Under the pieces are notes generated by a model that did not search any database, was not told the origin of the DNA, and was given only the letters and a program-made list of their open reading frames with translations. Shown here one piece after another: positions 8,721 through 17,936 of a stretch of DNA of 64,000 nucleotides. Source of the DNA: Streptomyces sp. NBC_01454 (GTDB lineage: Bacteria > Actinomycetota > Actinomycetes > Streptomycetales > Streptomycetaceae); NCBI RefSeq assembly GCF_036227565.1, contig NZ_CP109462.1:324249-388248 (forward strand). Reading direction: 5' to 3'. Made by a program: the position numbers and the translations under genes. Each line of letters opens with the position of its first letter. Position 1 is the first letter of the stretch.

Positions 8721-9854
8721 TTAGGCCCCGTTCCGTGCGGTGATCGTGCCGTCGGCGAGACCGGCGTAGAAGCGGACGTTGGCGGTGAACAGGTCCTCGG
8801 TGCGCGCCTGGGTGTCGACGCGGCCCTCCTCCGTCATGACCGCGCCGTGACGGGCGTACTGCAGCGGGTTCTGGCTGATCAGGTACAGCCGTCCGGGGAA
8901 CAGCGCCTTGAGAGTGGCAATGCGGTCAGCGCGGCTCGCCCCGGTGAGGACCATGGGCAGGTCGGGCGGCAGCGTGGCGGCCAGGTAGGTCAGCCCGGGC
9001 ACCGCCATTTCCTCCCAGTCGGCCTGGGTGCGGAAGGTCTGCAGGTTCATGGCGAGGGCGGGCGGGAGGGTGGGGGACTCGTCGAGCCAGTCCAGGTAGC
9101 GGTCGAGGTCCTCCAGCCGCAGCCAGTAGATGTTGGGGACCGCGGTGACCCCTGCGGAGGAGAGCTCGGCGGCGAGCATCAGGTTGCGCCGCATGTTGAT
9201 CAGGTTCTCGGCGCGGGGCTGATTGAAGTACATCGACGCGTTCGGGGTGAGGACGAGGTCCCACTCCTGGGCGGCGAGCATGTCGGCGAAGCCGTCGGCC
9301 TTGCGCCGCGTCCAGTAGGCCTCGACGAGCGGGTCCTCCGCGTAACCGCTGAGGATCGCCTTCTGATCGGGGCGCAGGTCCAGGAACTGGTGGGCGGTCT
9401 TGCCCTCCCACCGTGGGAACAGCTTGTGCGTCTTGGGGCTGATGACACGGCGCAGCCCGAGAGCGTAGGCGGGCCACTTGAGCTGGGCGTCGAGCGTACG
9501 CACGTCGTGCCCGTCGACCTGGGGGGTGAAGAGGGGCAGGTCGGGAAGGGCTCCCGGTGCGCGGAGTCCGGTGAAGTGCATGGTGCCGCCGATGTCCTTC
9601 ATCCAGGCTTCGCGGTCGGGTCGGGTGCCGCAGCGGATGGGGCAGCGGGTGCAGGCCAGGCCCGGCTCGCTCCCGGGGACCGGGTCTTCGGCACGGGCAC
9701 AGCCGCAGTACTCGCAGCTGGAGGTGCAGCCCGAGCAGACGGGCTCGACCGCACGGGGGTTGTCCATGAAGAAGGGGCAGTTGTTGCAGTCGCAGCCGGA
9801 CGCGGGGGCCGGCACCGGCTGGCCGATTCCGGGCATGGGCAGGGAGACAGTCAT
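8721..9854 (-). CDS. Cys-rich protein with DUF4417-like domain
   Basis: The 377-residue protein opens with four Cys clusters in the first 80 residues (CDCNNC, CSGCTSSCEYCGC, CTRC, CGTR), enough for one or two metal or Fe-S centres. The remaining 290 residues look like a compact alpha/beta domain with motifs such as LTPNASMYFNQPR, NIYW and LAMNLQTFR. These resemble plasmid-borne DUF4417 proteins, but the family name is from memory and not certain. Its start overlaps the parB stop by four bases (ATGA), and the amidoligases follow at once. A redox or radical role in the amidoligase pathway is conceivable but unproven. Confidence 0.65.
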   Translation of the reverse strand: MTVSLPMPGIGQPVPAPASGCDCNNCPFFMDNPRAVEPVCSGCTSSCEYCGCARAEDPVPGSEPGLACTRCPIRCGTRPDREAWMKDIGGTMHFTGLRAPGALPDLPLFTPQVDGHDVRTLDAQLKWPAYALGLRRVISPKTHKLFPRWEGKTAHQFLDLRPDQKAILSGYAEDPLVEAYWTRRKADGFADMLAAQEWDLVLTPNASMYFNQPRAENLINMRRNLMLAAELSSAGVTAVPNIYWLRLEDLDRYLDWLDESPTLPPALAMNLQTFRTQADWEEMAVPGLTYLAATLPPDLPMVLTGASRADRIATLKALFPGRLYLISQNPLQYARHGAVMTEEGRVDTQARTEDLFTANVRFYAGLADGTITARNGA

Positions 9855-11185
9855 GCGGCAGTCCTTTCAGCGCCGGCGCTGGTGTGGCGCTGGAGGTCGG
9901 TCAGGAGCATGCGGAGCGAGCCCGCGTCGAATCGGTGCAGGGTGCGGCCCTCGGCCAGCTGAGAGTTGAGGGCCCGCAGCCCTTCGAGGGCGGAGGCGAG
10001 GACGGGCGGGTCGACGGGGTCGGCCGTGTCTTCCGGCTCATCGCCGACCGGCGCCTCTTCGTCCAGCTCCGTTCCGGCCGGCTGCACGGAGGGATCCTGC
10101 TGCCCGGCCTGTCCAGGTGAGCCGGCAGGGTCCAAGTCCTCGCGCGTACCGCCCCGTTCGGACGGGATCCGCTGGCCGGCCTCCTCCGCCGCCGCGGAAT
10201 TGATCTCCTCCTCGCCGTTCTCGGGCGTCGACCGGGTCAGCGCTGCGGCCCGCTCTGCGTTGGCCTGTTCGTACGAGGTGACCGCGGCAGTGGCAGCGGC
10301 CTCGGCCGGCATCTCCGGATTCGTGGCCTGAGTCCGGGTGGCGGCGGACAGCAGGTCGGTGCGGCCCAGACGCTTGACGGCTTGCCACAGCTCGTTGGCG
10401 GCTTCGCGGCGGCCGCGGCTGAGTCGGGCCAGGTTCGTGCGCGCGGCGAGCGCGACCTGGTGCTGGTCCATGTCCGCGGACAGCTCCCGCGGCAGAGTCC
10501 GGAAGGCGGCCACGACCTCGCGTGCGCGCCGCGGGGTGATCTGCAGGCCGAGCCGGCGCAGCACGAGGTTCCACGGAGCAGCGAGGTTGGCGTCGCTGCC
10601 GCGTAGCTTCTCCATGGCTTCGAACCGGGCCACCGGGTCTTCCAGCCGCTGAATCTCCTCGCTCACCTCGATCCCGGCGTTGTCGAGCTGGGTGCGCAGG
10701 ATCGCGCTGCGTTCGAGCAGCAGGGCGCCCGCGAGCTCGCCGGGCTGAAGGTCCTCACGCGCGAGGTTTTCCACCAGTTGCCAGGTACGGCGGTCCTCAT
10801 CACTGATGGGACCCGGGCAGATGACCGCGGGCAGTTTCTCGAAATGCGGGTTGTCCGGCTGGTTCACGGCGCCCCAGCGGCAGGCGCGGTAGCGGCGCTC
10901 GCCGATCACCAGGCGCCGCTGGACGCGGTCGTCGGGGCCGGGCAGCTCCTCCACCAGGACGGGATGGAGAACGCCGACGGCCGAGATCGAGGTGATCAGA
11001 TCGGCGAGCCCCTCGGGGCTGGTGCTCGGGCCGGGGCCACGCCCCTGCACGTCGGTGTAGACGGAGCCGCGCATCGGCAGCATCTCGAAGCGACGCTGGC
11101 GCAGTTGATCCGAGCTGTCCAGCGCCTCGGCCAGGCCCAGAACGGCGGGCGTGGGGGCCGGTATTTCTTCAACGGCGGTGCTCAT
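9851..11185 (-). CDS. parB: ParB-like partition/regulatory protein
   Basis: This 444-residue protein has a ParB/Spo0J N-terminal nuclease-like domain at about residues 55-155. Its motifs are GVLHPVLVEE, GERRYRA (the CTP-binding motif of the family) and ENLAREDLQPGE. A helical region compatible with the HTH domain follows, then an acidic Pro/Ala-rich C-terminal third in place of a standard dimerisation domain. No parA was found in the window, so either it lies elsewhere or this protein works in replication or transfer control. It is in the leftward operon downstream of the replication-relaxation gene. Palindromic repeats near 43.3-45.0 kb are candidate binding sites. Confidence 0.8.
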   Translation of the reverse strand: MSTAVEEIPAPTPAVLGLAEALDSSDQLRQRRFEMLPMRGSVYTDVQGRGPGPSTSPEGLADLITSISAVGVLHPVLVEELPGPDDRVQRRLVIGERRYRACRWGAVNQPDNPHFEKLPAVICPGPISDEDRRTWQLVENLAREDLQPGELAGALLLERSAILRTQLDNAGIEVSEEIQRLEDPVARFEAMEKLRGSDANLAAPWNLVLRRLGLQITPRRAREVVAAFRTLPRELSADMDQHQVALAARTNLARLSRGRREAANELWQAVKRLGRTDLLSAATRTQATNPEMPAEAAATAAVTSYEQANAERAAALTRSTPENGEEEINSAAAEEAGQRIPSERGGTREDLDPAGSPGQAGQQDPSVQPAGTELDEEAPVGDEPEDTADPVDPPVLASALEGLRALNSQLAEGRTLHRFDAGSLRMLLTDLQRHTSAGAERTAA

Positions 11186-11256
11186 CGGCGGAGCCTCCTT
11201 TCACAGCTAGTCGTCAGGCGGGGTGCGCCCGGCCCCGAGGGATGGCGAGTGACAGA

Positions 11257-12297
11257 TCAGCGGGGTTGAGGCCGGGCCGGCGGATGTCGAGAGGGCCCTG
11301 CGGCGCCCGGATGACGCAGGAGCATGTCGGTCGGGGGGTGCCGCTCCTCGGGCGTGCCACGCAGCAGCGGGGTGAAGATCCGGCCGAAGGGGCCCTGCTC
11401 ACGCAGCTGCTGGAGGGTGGTGACCCCGACCGAAAGATGCCGGGCGAGCCGCGCCAGGCGCGGGTCCACGCGCGTGAGCGTGTACAAGTCCTCGGTGCGG
11501 TCGGCGAGCCGTTTGGCCAGGGTGGAGCTGGACACGCCGTCGAGGATGATCAGCAGGCGCGGGAACGCCGGATAGGTGTGCTGCCACGCTGGCCGGGTCG
11601 ACGCCGCGGAGCGCCGCGCACGGTCGGGGTGCTGAGGTACGAACTCATAGAGCCGTCCGTACGCGGAGACCTTCTTGGCGAGGTCGGCCGCGGTCATGGT
11701 GGCCCGGTCGAGCTCGATGAACAGGTTGAGCATCGTGCGCGCCCCGCGGTGGACGTGCACGTAGTGCAGGACCGAGTCGGAGATGACGTGGTCGTCTTCG
11801 AACCGCCGCATCCCGTCACGGATGCGGTGGGCGACCTCCGGAGTCCAGGACAAGGGCGTGCAGTCATGGCCGAGCCGGCGGGCGTGCGTGACGAACGCGA
11901 TCCCCACCTCGTTGACCGCCAGGGTGTGGGCCTGGCGTGTGCTGGCCGCCGAATCGGGCGTGACCCGGTAGCGGCGGGAGAACACTTCCGCGGCCTGTTC
12001 CACGGCGTCGGCGCCCTCTTCGGTCAGGAACCAGACGTACGGCTGGTTGAGACGGTTGCCGCCGCTGGACTCGCCCTGGGCACGCAGGCGGTGGACCAGG
12101 CCGGCTTCTTCGAGAGTCCCGAGCTGCCGACGCAGGTAGGACGAGCCGCGGGCGCCCGGAGTGAGCAGCCGGTGCAGCTGGTCCGTGGTCATGAGGCGGT
12201 GCTGGTAGAGAAGCTCCAGAGCCGACTTGGCGAGCGCCTGGAAGGACTGGACGCGCTGCGGCTGAGACAGGGGTTCGTGATCGGTCAGCGTGCTCAT
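11257..12297 (-). CDS. replication-relaxation family protein
   Basis: A 346-residue protein of the Replic_Relax type. An N-terminal winged helix comes first (about residues 20-90: LMTTDQLHRLL, SSYLRRQLGTLEEAGLV, WFLTEEG). An alpha/beta domain follows with HTLAVNEVGIAFVTHARR and FIELDRATM, including a conserved acidic residue pair of nuclease-like appearance. Members occur on actinobacterial plasmids and integrative elements beside VirD4-like ATPases and are thought to act in replication or DNA processing. Since no classical relaxase was recognised here, this is the best candidate for a DNA-processing role. The start overlaps the coupling-protein stop by four bases. Confidence 0.8.
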   Translation of the reverse strand: MSTLTDHEPLSQPQRVQSFQALAKSALELLYQHRLMTTDQLHRLLTPGARGSSYLRRQLGTLEEAGLVHRLRAQGESSGGNRLNQPYVWFLTEEGADAVEQAAEVFSRRYRVTPDSAASTRQAHTLAVNEVGIAFVTHARRLGHDCTPLSWTPEVAHRIRDGMRRFEDDHVISDSVLHYVHVHRGARTMLNLFIELDRATMTAADLAKKVSAYGRLYEFVPQHPDRARRSAASTRPAWQHTYPAFPRLLIILDGVSSSTLAKRLADRTEDLYTLTRVDPRLARLARHLSVGVTTLQQLREQGPFGRIFTPLLRGTPEERHPPTDMLLRHPGAAGPSRHPPARPQPR

Positions 12298-14663
12298 CCC
12301 ACTCGTGATCCCTTGTTCTTGACGAGGAAGGTGACGTTGTCGGGAACCGGCGCCTCCTGGGGCGGCGGGCCCGGGTCGTCGTCCGGCGGCTCCGGGCCGT
12401 CGTTGACCGGCGGCTCATCAGGACCCTGGTCGTCGTCCGGCGGCGGGGGCGGCAGCGTGGCCAGGAACAGGCGCAGACGGGTATCGAGCTTGCCGAGGTC
12501 GTCGAGGATGTCCCGCACCCGGCGACGACGCAGGTTCGCGTTGACCGCGGTGTCCAGGTGGTGCACGTCGTCCTCGCGCAGGTAGTCGCCGTACAGCTCC
12601 TCGACGCTCGCGCCACGCACCCGGAAGGGATCGGACTGCCCGCCGTCGAGCGTGACGGACATGACGTAGTGGTAGCGCTGCAACTGCGAGATCGTGTCCG
12701 GCGCGACCTTCTTGCCCCACCTGCGCGTGACCAGCTGCGCCTCGTCGATGTCGCTGGCCGTCGTCGACAGGATCGACAGGTTCTGCAGGAGACCCTGCCT
12801 GGTCGTCGGCGAAAGGCGCTGCGACATCTGGGTCATCGCGAGGAGCTTGACCTTGTACTTACGGAGCTGTTCGGCGATCGCGGCGAGGGTGCCCTTGCTG
12901 GCGCCGTCCACCGCGGTGAGCTCGTCGATGAACGCGTAGAAGTCCTTGCGGTCGGCAACGGGCATGGTGCGCCGAGACAGGCCGGCCCGGAACAGGTCGT
13001 AGATCAGCAGGCACGAGACAATGCGGTCGGTGTCGCCGGTGCCCGACGGGCACACGAACACAATCCGCCCGGTGTCCATGGCGTGCCGGATGTCGTACGT
13101 GCTCAGCGACGAACCGAGGAAGCCCTTCAGGCTGTTGGAGCTGTCGAGTCGCTCGATGATGTTCGTGACGACAGGGGTGGCCTCGTTCGAGTACTTCGGG
13201 TAGGTCTGCACCCAGAAGTCGCGCAGCGTCTTGGGCAGGTATGGCACGATCGCGTCGCGCCACACCTCGTCATTGAGCAGGGTGCGGATCTGGAAGATCG
13301 TCGGTGCCAGATCGGGCCGGCCGGCCTGCGAGAGGATCCACGACAGGCGGGCGAGCGTCTCGACCGACCGCGTGAGGATCGTCTTGGCGCGGCCCGCGCT
13401 GTCGGACCAGTTCAGCGCACTCGCGAAGCCGGTGACGATCGCATTGACGATGTCGGGGATCTCCGACTCGCCGCGGTTCTCCATGGACAGCGGATTCCAC
13501 GAACCGACCATCGCGTCCAGGTCCGGCGAGGTCAGGTCGATCTCCCACAGCCGCGGGGCGATCTGTGGATGCGCGAGGTACGGACGTGCGCGTTGCCAGC
13601 CGTCGCCGTGCGGGTCCAAGAACAGGATTCCGTGGCCGTTGTGGGCGAGCGCGATCGCCTGCACCAAGCTCATCTCGGTCTTGCCGTAACCGGCCTTTCC
13701 GAGGAAGAGCCCGAACAGGAGGTAGATCAAGGGCAGACCGGCGAGCCGTTCGCCGCCACCCGGCTTGGCCACCCATCCCAGCGGCAGCAGGTCCGGCTGC
13801 CCAGTCCAGGTCGGCAGACTCGGGGGCGGCGGGGGGACCACGCCACCGGATCGGGCCACGTTCGCCGCCATGTTGTGCTTTGTGGCGGGCTTGAGCAGGC
13901 CGGCGAGCTCCGCGCCCGTCACCCAGCTGGCTCGCCGCGGGGCGAACTCGCCCGTGGCGAAACGGCGGTCGAAGCTGCGCCGGTACAGCCGCGAGTCCGC
14001 GCGGAGCCGCGTGACGAGCAGGTTGAGGCCGACCGGGCGCAGGTGGTTGTCGCCGGCCCAACCTTCGAGCGTCGCCATGATCTGTTCGAGCAGCATGCGC
14101 GGTCGCGTCGGGTCGGAGGAGCAGGTCCGGATCAGCAGCTGCAGAGCGAACACCGGATCGGCCCCGGGCCCGAACTTGCCCATGGCCGCCTTGACGTCGG
14201 AGACGCTGGGCATGCGCTGCCTCTGCGCCGGCCGTTGGCCGCCGCGGCCCTGCTGGCCGCGCATCTCCGCGGCGATCTCGTTGCCCAGGGAGGCCAGGCC
14301 GCCGAAGTTGAGGCCGCCCGTGGCCTGCCTCGGAAGACCGGGGATCGCCGGCATGCTGCTCGGGTTGCGGCGCGCCTGCGCCAGCAGGCGGCTGCGCCGG
14401 CGACTGACCTTGGACGGTGATATCGGCACCAGATCCAGCACGATGTCCGCCCGCTCGCCCAGGTCCTCGCGCACGTCGGCGACGGCGGCCGCGAGCGCCT
14501 CCAACGGGTCGGGCTTGAGCGGCACCTCCCGCAAAGACAGGTAGTCGGGCAGGGCCAGAGCCAGTTCGGCGCGGGCGACGTGCTGCGTCGGCTTGTCCTT
14601 ACGGGGCTTGGGCCGGCTCGGTCCGCGCCGCTTCGCGCCAGGGGACTTCGAGTTCTTGCTCAC
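12294..14663 (-). CDS. VirD4/TraG-like coupling ATPase
   Basis: A 789-residue protein carrying a RecA-like motor domain. Walker A is GKAGYGKTEMS near residue 324 and Walker B is FYAFIDEL near 578, with downstream sensor-like segment LLAMTQMSQRL. A basic N-terminus (KPRKDKPTQ) precedes it, and the C-terminus is an acidic Pro/Asp-rich tail. It is expected to bring DNA to the type IV secretion channel. No clear membrane segments precede Walker A, but the upstream gene encodes a small membrane protein that may anchor it. GTG 14663 is preferred because AGGAGG lies five bases upstream. GTG 14687, overlapping the previous stop, is the alternative. Confidence 0.85.
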   Translation of the reverse strand: MSKNSKSPGAKRRGPSRPKPRKDKPTQHVARAELALALPDYLSLREVPLKPDPLEALAAAVADVREDLGERADIVLDLVPISPSKVSRRRSRLLAQARRNPSSMPAIPGLPRQATGGLNFGGLASLGNEIAAEMRGQQGRGGQRPAQRQRMPSVSDVKAAMGKFGPGADPVFALQLLIRTCSSDPTRPRMLLEQIMATLEGWAGDNHLRPVGLNLLVTRLRADSRLYRRSFDRRFATGEFAPRRASWVTGAELAGLLKPATKHNMAANVARSGGVVPPPPPSLPTWTGQPDLLPLGWVAKPGGGERLAGLPLIYLLFGLFLGKAGYGKTEMSLVQAIALAHNGHGILFLDPHGDGWQRARPYLAHPQIAPRLWEIDLTSPDLDAMVGSWNPLSMENRGESEIPDIVNAIVTGFASALNWSDSAGRAKTILTRSVETLARLSWILSQAGRPDLAPTIFQIRTLLNDEVWRDAIVPYLPKTLRDFWVQTYPKYSNEATPVVTNIIERLDSSNSLKGFLGSSLSTYDIRHAMDTGRIVFVCPSGTGDTDRIVSCLLIYDLFRAGLSRRTMPVADRKDFYAFIDELTAVDGASKGTLAAIAEQLRKYKVKLLAMTQMSQRLSPTTRQGLLQNLSILSTTASDIDEAQLVTRRWGKKVAPDTISQLQRYHYVMSVTLDGGQSDPFRVRGASVEELYGDYLREDDVHHLDTAVNANLRRRRVRDILDDLGKLDTRLRLFLATLPPPPPDDDQGPDEPPVNDGPEPPDDDPGPPPQEAPVPDNVTFLVKNKGSRVG

Positions 14664-14683
14664 CACTGCCTCCTTTCGTTTCG

Positions 14684-15211
14684 TCACGCCGCGAGCGCGG
14701 TCTGGGAGTTGCTGTCGAGGTCTGCGCCGAGCCGGATCTCAGGACGGTCGGCGTCTATCGCGGCGGCGCCGACCGCGCGCATCTCGCACTGGCTGTAGCC
14801 CTGGTGGCGCAGGACTGCCGCCGCCCGAGCCGGACCCTCGACGCGCATCGTCAGAAGCCCGCCTTGGGACAGCAGCCGCACGCGCACCGCCGTCCCGCGC
14901 ACCGGGGTAAAGGCCCAGCGCGACACGCTCCGCTGCGCCTGAGCCAGCTGCTTGGCGAAGCGCAGAACGTCCTCGAGTACGGGGTCGAAGCCGGTGGTCG
15001 GCAGGACCTCGAAGGCCTGCCGGTCCTTCAGTGGGCCCCGGCCGAAGCGCCGGCGCGCCACGGACACGGCCAGGACGAAGGGGGCGACCGCCACGGGCAC
15101 GACGGCCAGCAGCCACACGTTGTCGGCCACCCAGGCGTAGACGGCCTCGCCGTACGCCGGCAGGTCCTGTCCGATGTCGATCAGACGGTCGATGACATCG
15201 TTCGTGGTCAT
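14684..15211 (-). CDS. small membrane protein, first gene of the coupling operon
   Basis: A 175-residue protein with one strong membrane segment at about residues 26-50 (VWLLAVVPVAVAPFVLAV) and a soluble domain after it. The domain contains PTTGFDPVLEDVLRFAKQLAQAQR and GGLLTMRVEGPARAA. Similar membrane proteins precede VirD4-like ATPases on actinobacterial elements, and a role as membrane anchor for the coupling ATPase is likely by position. Start ATG 15211 is chosen over an upstream in-frame start because the extra residues are low-complexity and overlap the bipartite regulatory element at 15300-15330. Confidence 0.7.
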   Translation of the reverse strand: MTTNDVIDRLIDIGQDLPAYGEAVYAWVADNVWLLAVVPVAVAPFVLAVSVARRRFGRGPLKDRQAFEVLPTTGFDPVLEDVLRFAKQLAQAQRSVSRWAFTPVRGTAVRVRLLSQGGLLTMRVEGPARAAAVLRHQGYSQCEMRAVGAAAIDADRPEIRLGADLDSNSQTALAA

Positions 15212-15612
15212 CGGGTGGCTCCGGGACGCGAACCGGCGGGGAACAAGGTGAGAGACGGCATGTCGAAACTCCGGGGGCGAGGGGGAGTGCGGATGCCCAT
15301 AGAGGTGTCGAAAGCGGTGACCGTGTGACATGGCTCCGCGGACTTTTTGATCGCGGAGCGGGAGCCGCTGACCTCCGATGTGCGCGGAAACGCAACTCAG
15401 CCCGCGCGCGTCCTTGCCATCCAGCCCAGTCTCCGCAGGTCAGCGCACCTAAGGCCCGACGCGCGGCCGCTGCTGGCCCTGGAACGTTGCCCAGCGGCGA
15501 ACGGCGGTCGTTCCGCTACATGGCGGCCGGGATGTCTCACCGGCGTTGCGCTTCCTACAGCGCCTCGGCCTGTCAGAACGGGGTGCGGGCCTCTGAACGG
15601 TAGACATGGAGC
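15212..15612. other. divergent control region
   Basis: This 400-base gap separates the leftward coupling/amidoligase operon from a rightward gene. It holds the bipartite element at 15300-15330 and, immediately beside it, a hairpin with eight-base arms (GCTCCGCG and CGCGGAGC, 15333-15359). No open frame in it looks real. Confidence 0.6.
15300..15330 (-). promoter_or_regulatory. bipartite transfer-operon element, copy 1
   Basis: Read leftwards: TGTCACACG, 13 unconserved bases, ACACCTCTA. The same two blocks with exactly the same gap occur at 25604-25634 and 40444-40474. It lies about 90 bases before ATG 15211. It is either a promoter for a dedicated sigma factor or an operator. Confidence 0.75.
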
Positions 15613-16038
15613 GTGAGCGGAATCGACGAGGAGGGCGCGGCCGAGGCCCTGCCGGAGCTGTGCGACCTGTGCGGTGCCACAGTCGCCGACGACAGCGAGT
15701 GGTACGCGTCGGTCCGAGACTCGTCGGTGGTCCACGCTTTCGACCCGAAAGGCGACGGCAGGCGCCTGCTGGTGGGGTGCACCAGCGAACACCTCAAGCA
15801 GCTGATCGAGCAGTACAAACGTCGGCCGTTCGTCGACGCTGAGCTGTGGGCAGGCCAGATCGGCCGGGCGATCGGGCATCATCCCCAGGGGATCAGCGCC
15901 GACGAGCTGGCGGAGGAGACCGGCCTGAACCCGGCCCAGATCGAACTCGGCGTGCTGTGGCAGAACCTCGGCGCCCTGCGCTGGCAGCAACAGTTCGGAA
16001 GAGGTGAAGGGCCGACCCCCGACACGACCGACGAATGA
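15613..16038 (+). CDS. hypothetical protein with CxxC motif
   Basis: A 141-residue protein, not recognised. Near the N-terminus is CDLCGATV with a third Cys at LVGCTSEHLKQL, suggesting a small metal site of the type seen in short Streptomyces regulatory proteins. The second half (GISADELAEETGLNPAQIELGVLWQNL) reads like a helix-turn-helix. GTG 15613 is preceded by TGGAGC. It is divergent from the coupling operon and convergent with the T4SS genes. A DNA-binding regulator of one of these is possible. Confidence 0.65.
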   Translation: MSGIDEEGAAEALPELCDLCGATVADDSEWYASVRDSSVVHAFDPKGDGRRLLVGCTSEHLKQLIEQYKRRPFVDAELWAGQIGRAIGHHPQGISADELAEETGLNPAQIELGVLWQNLGALRWQQQFGRGEGPTPDTTDE

Positions 16039-16137
16039 GCGGATCGGGGCTATCCCACCGGCCTTGTGCCGTCGGGGGACATGAGCTCAAGGCCAGCGGG
16101 CGTCGCGAAGCGCAACGAGGAACGACAAAGACGCAGG

Positions 16138-17181
16138 TCAGCCGACACGCTTCATGACCAGAATCTGGGGCTTCCAGTACGAGAGCGGCTTCAGGCGCAC
16201 CTTGAGGCCGGTCTTGGGGGCTTCGATGACCTGGCCGTTGCCCACGAACATGCCGACGTGCTCGGGGCGAGAGGCGCTGCCGCGGGCGAAGAGCAGATCA
16301 CCAGGCTGGAGATCGTCAGTGGATCGCACCACGGTCCCTTGATTCACCTGGTCGTACGTGGTCCGCGGCAGGTTCACACCCACGCTGGCCCACGCCATTT
16401 TCACGAGGCTTGAGCAGTCACAGCCGTTGCCCTCGGTGTACGGCGCGCGGCAGTCCCCTCCGAACACGTAGTCGGTGTCCAGCGCCTTCTGCGCCGCGGC
16501 GACGACTTGTCCGGTCCGTCCGCTACCCGCAGGCACCGGGCCGCTCTGGGCCAGGGCGTCGGTCCACTTCTTGGCAAGGCTACGGATGATCTTGACGTAG
16601 TTCTGGGTCTCCGGATACGGCGGGATCCCCCCGTACTTCTTCACCGCGTACGGCCCGGCGTTGTAGGCGGCCAACATGTTGTCTGCCTTGTCACCGGGGA
16701 CATTGCGGACGTCCTTGGCAATGTCGCAGTCGTAGTCGACGGCGGCCGGTACCGCGTCGGCAGGGTCGAAGACGTCCTTGTCGCCGTCACCGTCGCCGTC
16801 CTTGCCGTGCGTCGTCCACGTCCCGGGGATGAACTGCGCGATGCCACTGGCGACCGGCACCTTGACCTTCTTCCCGTCCTTCTCGACGGTCTTGAAGGAC
16901 TGGATCTTCGGGTCGAATCCACTCTCCTGATACAGCTGAGCCGCCAGCAGGGCGGGCGTGACCTCGGGGCACCCGTACTGGCTGATGGCCTTGTCGATCA
17001 GTGTCCGCAGCCAATCCGGAACGTCAGCGCCTTGGGATATCCCACCGCCGAAGCCGGCGTTCTCGATGTCGTTGCCCGTGTTGTCGCTTCCGACCTTCGT
17101 TGCGACAGCCATCACGGCTGCGACGATGAGGGCGCAGCAGCACAGCCAGGTGATGCCGAGGCCGATGAGGATCTTCTTCAC
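16138..17181 (-). CDS. bifunctional lytic transglycosylase / NlpC-P60 peptidase
   Basis: A 347-residue exported protein. An N-terminal membrane anchor (residues about 5-28) is followed by a transglycosylase domain (YQESGFDP with the catalytic Glu, GIAQFIPGTW, AAYNAGP). A C-terminal NlpC/P60 domain follows, with NGCDCSSLVKMAW (nucleophile Cys) and EHVGMFVG (His). The position usually holding a third polar catalytic residue reads VIEAP, with Glu. Such two-domain enzymes open peptidoglycan for the channel in Gram-positive type IV secretion, as VirB1-like proteins do. It is the last gene of the T4SS cluster, 10 bases after its neighbour. Confidence 0.9.
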   Translation of the reverse strand: MKKILIGLGITWLCCCALIVAAVMAVATKVGSDNTGNDIENAGFGGGISQGADVPDWLRTLIDKAISQYGCPEVTPALLAAQLYQESGFDPKIQSFKTVEKDGKKVKVPVASGIAQFIPGTWTTHGKDGDGDGDKDVFDPADAVPAAVDYDCDIAKDVRNVPGDKADNMLAAYNAGPYAVKKYGGIPPYPETQNYVKIIRSLAKKWTDALAQSGPVPAGSGRTGQVVAAAQKALDTDYVFGGDCRAPYTEGNGCDCSSLVKMAWASVGVNLPRTTYDQVNQGTVVRSTDDLQPGDLLFARGSASRPEHVGMFVGNGQVIEAPKTGLKVRLKPLSYWKPQILVMKRVG

Positions 17182-17191
17182 CGTGGTCTCC

Positions 17192-17851
17192 TCACGCGTT
17201 CACGAGCGCGCCGACCCGCCATGCGCCTGCGGAAGCGAGGTGCATCTCGAGCGCGAGCTGATCGGGGGAGCGGGTGGGCTGGTGGCCGGCTGAGTAGGTC
17301 GTGCAGGTGTAGAGGACTCGTACGAAGGCCCGGGTCGTGGTCGGCGCCGGCGCTCCGTCGGGTGCGGCTACGCGGTCGATGGCGCAGGTAACGCGGGTCT
17401 TGTCGGCAACCCACTGCTGCCACAGCCGCGTGGATCGGTCGCCCGGGTCCCGCAGTTGAGTAGCGAGGTCCGCGGTGGCGTAGGCCGCGGCACGTCGCCC
17501 GGCGTCGCTGAAGGAGGTGTCGTGTCCCGGGCTCGCATCGTGCGACGCCCAGGCGATGGCGAACTGGCGAGCCGTCTCCGCAGCCTTCGGCGGCACGGAT
17601 GCCGACGCGGGCGCCTCATCCGGCGCTGCGGTGCCCTGCATGGAGGGAGCCGCGGAGCCGGCCGGCTCGGGCTGAGTCGGCTGCGCCTCGGAGGTGTCTG
17701 TCGAAGAGGCCGCCGGCGTGGGCGAAGCCGCGCGCGAGGCCGGACGGCCGCGGTCGACGACGAGAAGCAGGATCCCGCTGATCGCCAGGAGGGCGGCCGC
17801 GGCGAAGAGCGCGACAACCTTCACGGTGCTGGTGTTCACGGACTCGGGCAT
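17192..17851 (-). CDS. membrane-anchored T4SS accessory protein
   Basis: A 219-residue protein with one N-terminal membrane helix (about residues 10-32), a 60-residue Pro/Ala/Ser/Thr linker, and a C-terminal soluble domain. That domain has ARQFAIAWASHD, DLATQLRD and RAFVRVLYTC, a pattern like the NTF2-like fold of VirB8/TcpC periplasmic domains. It is probably the second TcpC-like component of the channel, outside the membrane. It lies between the hydrolase and VirB6-like genes with a GGAGGTG ribosome-binding site. No family name is certain. Confidence 0.65.
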   Translation of the reverse strand: MPESVNTSTVKVVALFAAAALLAISGILLLVVDRGRPASRAASPTPAASSTDTSEAQPTQPEPAGSAAPSMQGTAAPDEAPASASVPPKAAETARQFAIAWASHDASPGHDTSFSDAGRRAAAYATADLATQLRDPGDRSTRLWQQWVADKTRVTCAIDRVAAPDGAPAPTTTRAFVRVLYTCTTYSAGHQPTRSPDQLALEMHLASAGAWRVGALVNA

Positions 17852-17936
17852 GGGGCACCTCCTGAGGGCAGAAAGACGGGTCAGGGATTTCGGGGCGCGG
17901 GGGTGAGCAGCAGGTGTCGCTCACCCCCGCAGCCAG

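Noticed and set aside
12558..14420. 620-codon plus-strand frame opposite the coupling ATPase
   Set aside because: Antisense shadow of a clearly real gene; typical in high-GC DNA where the mirror frame lacks stops.
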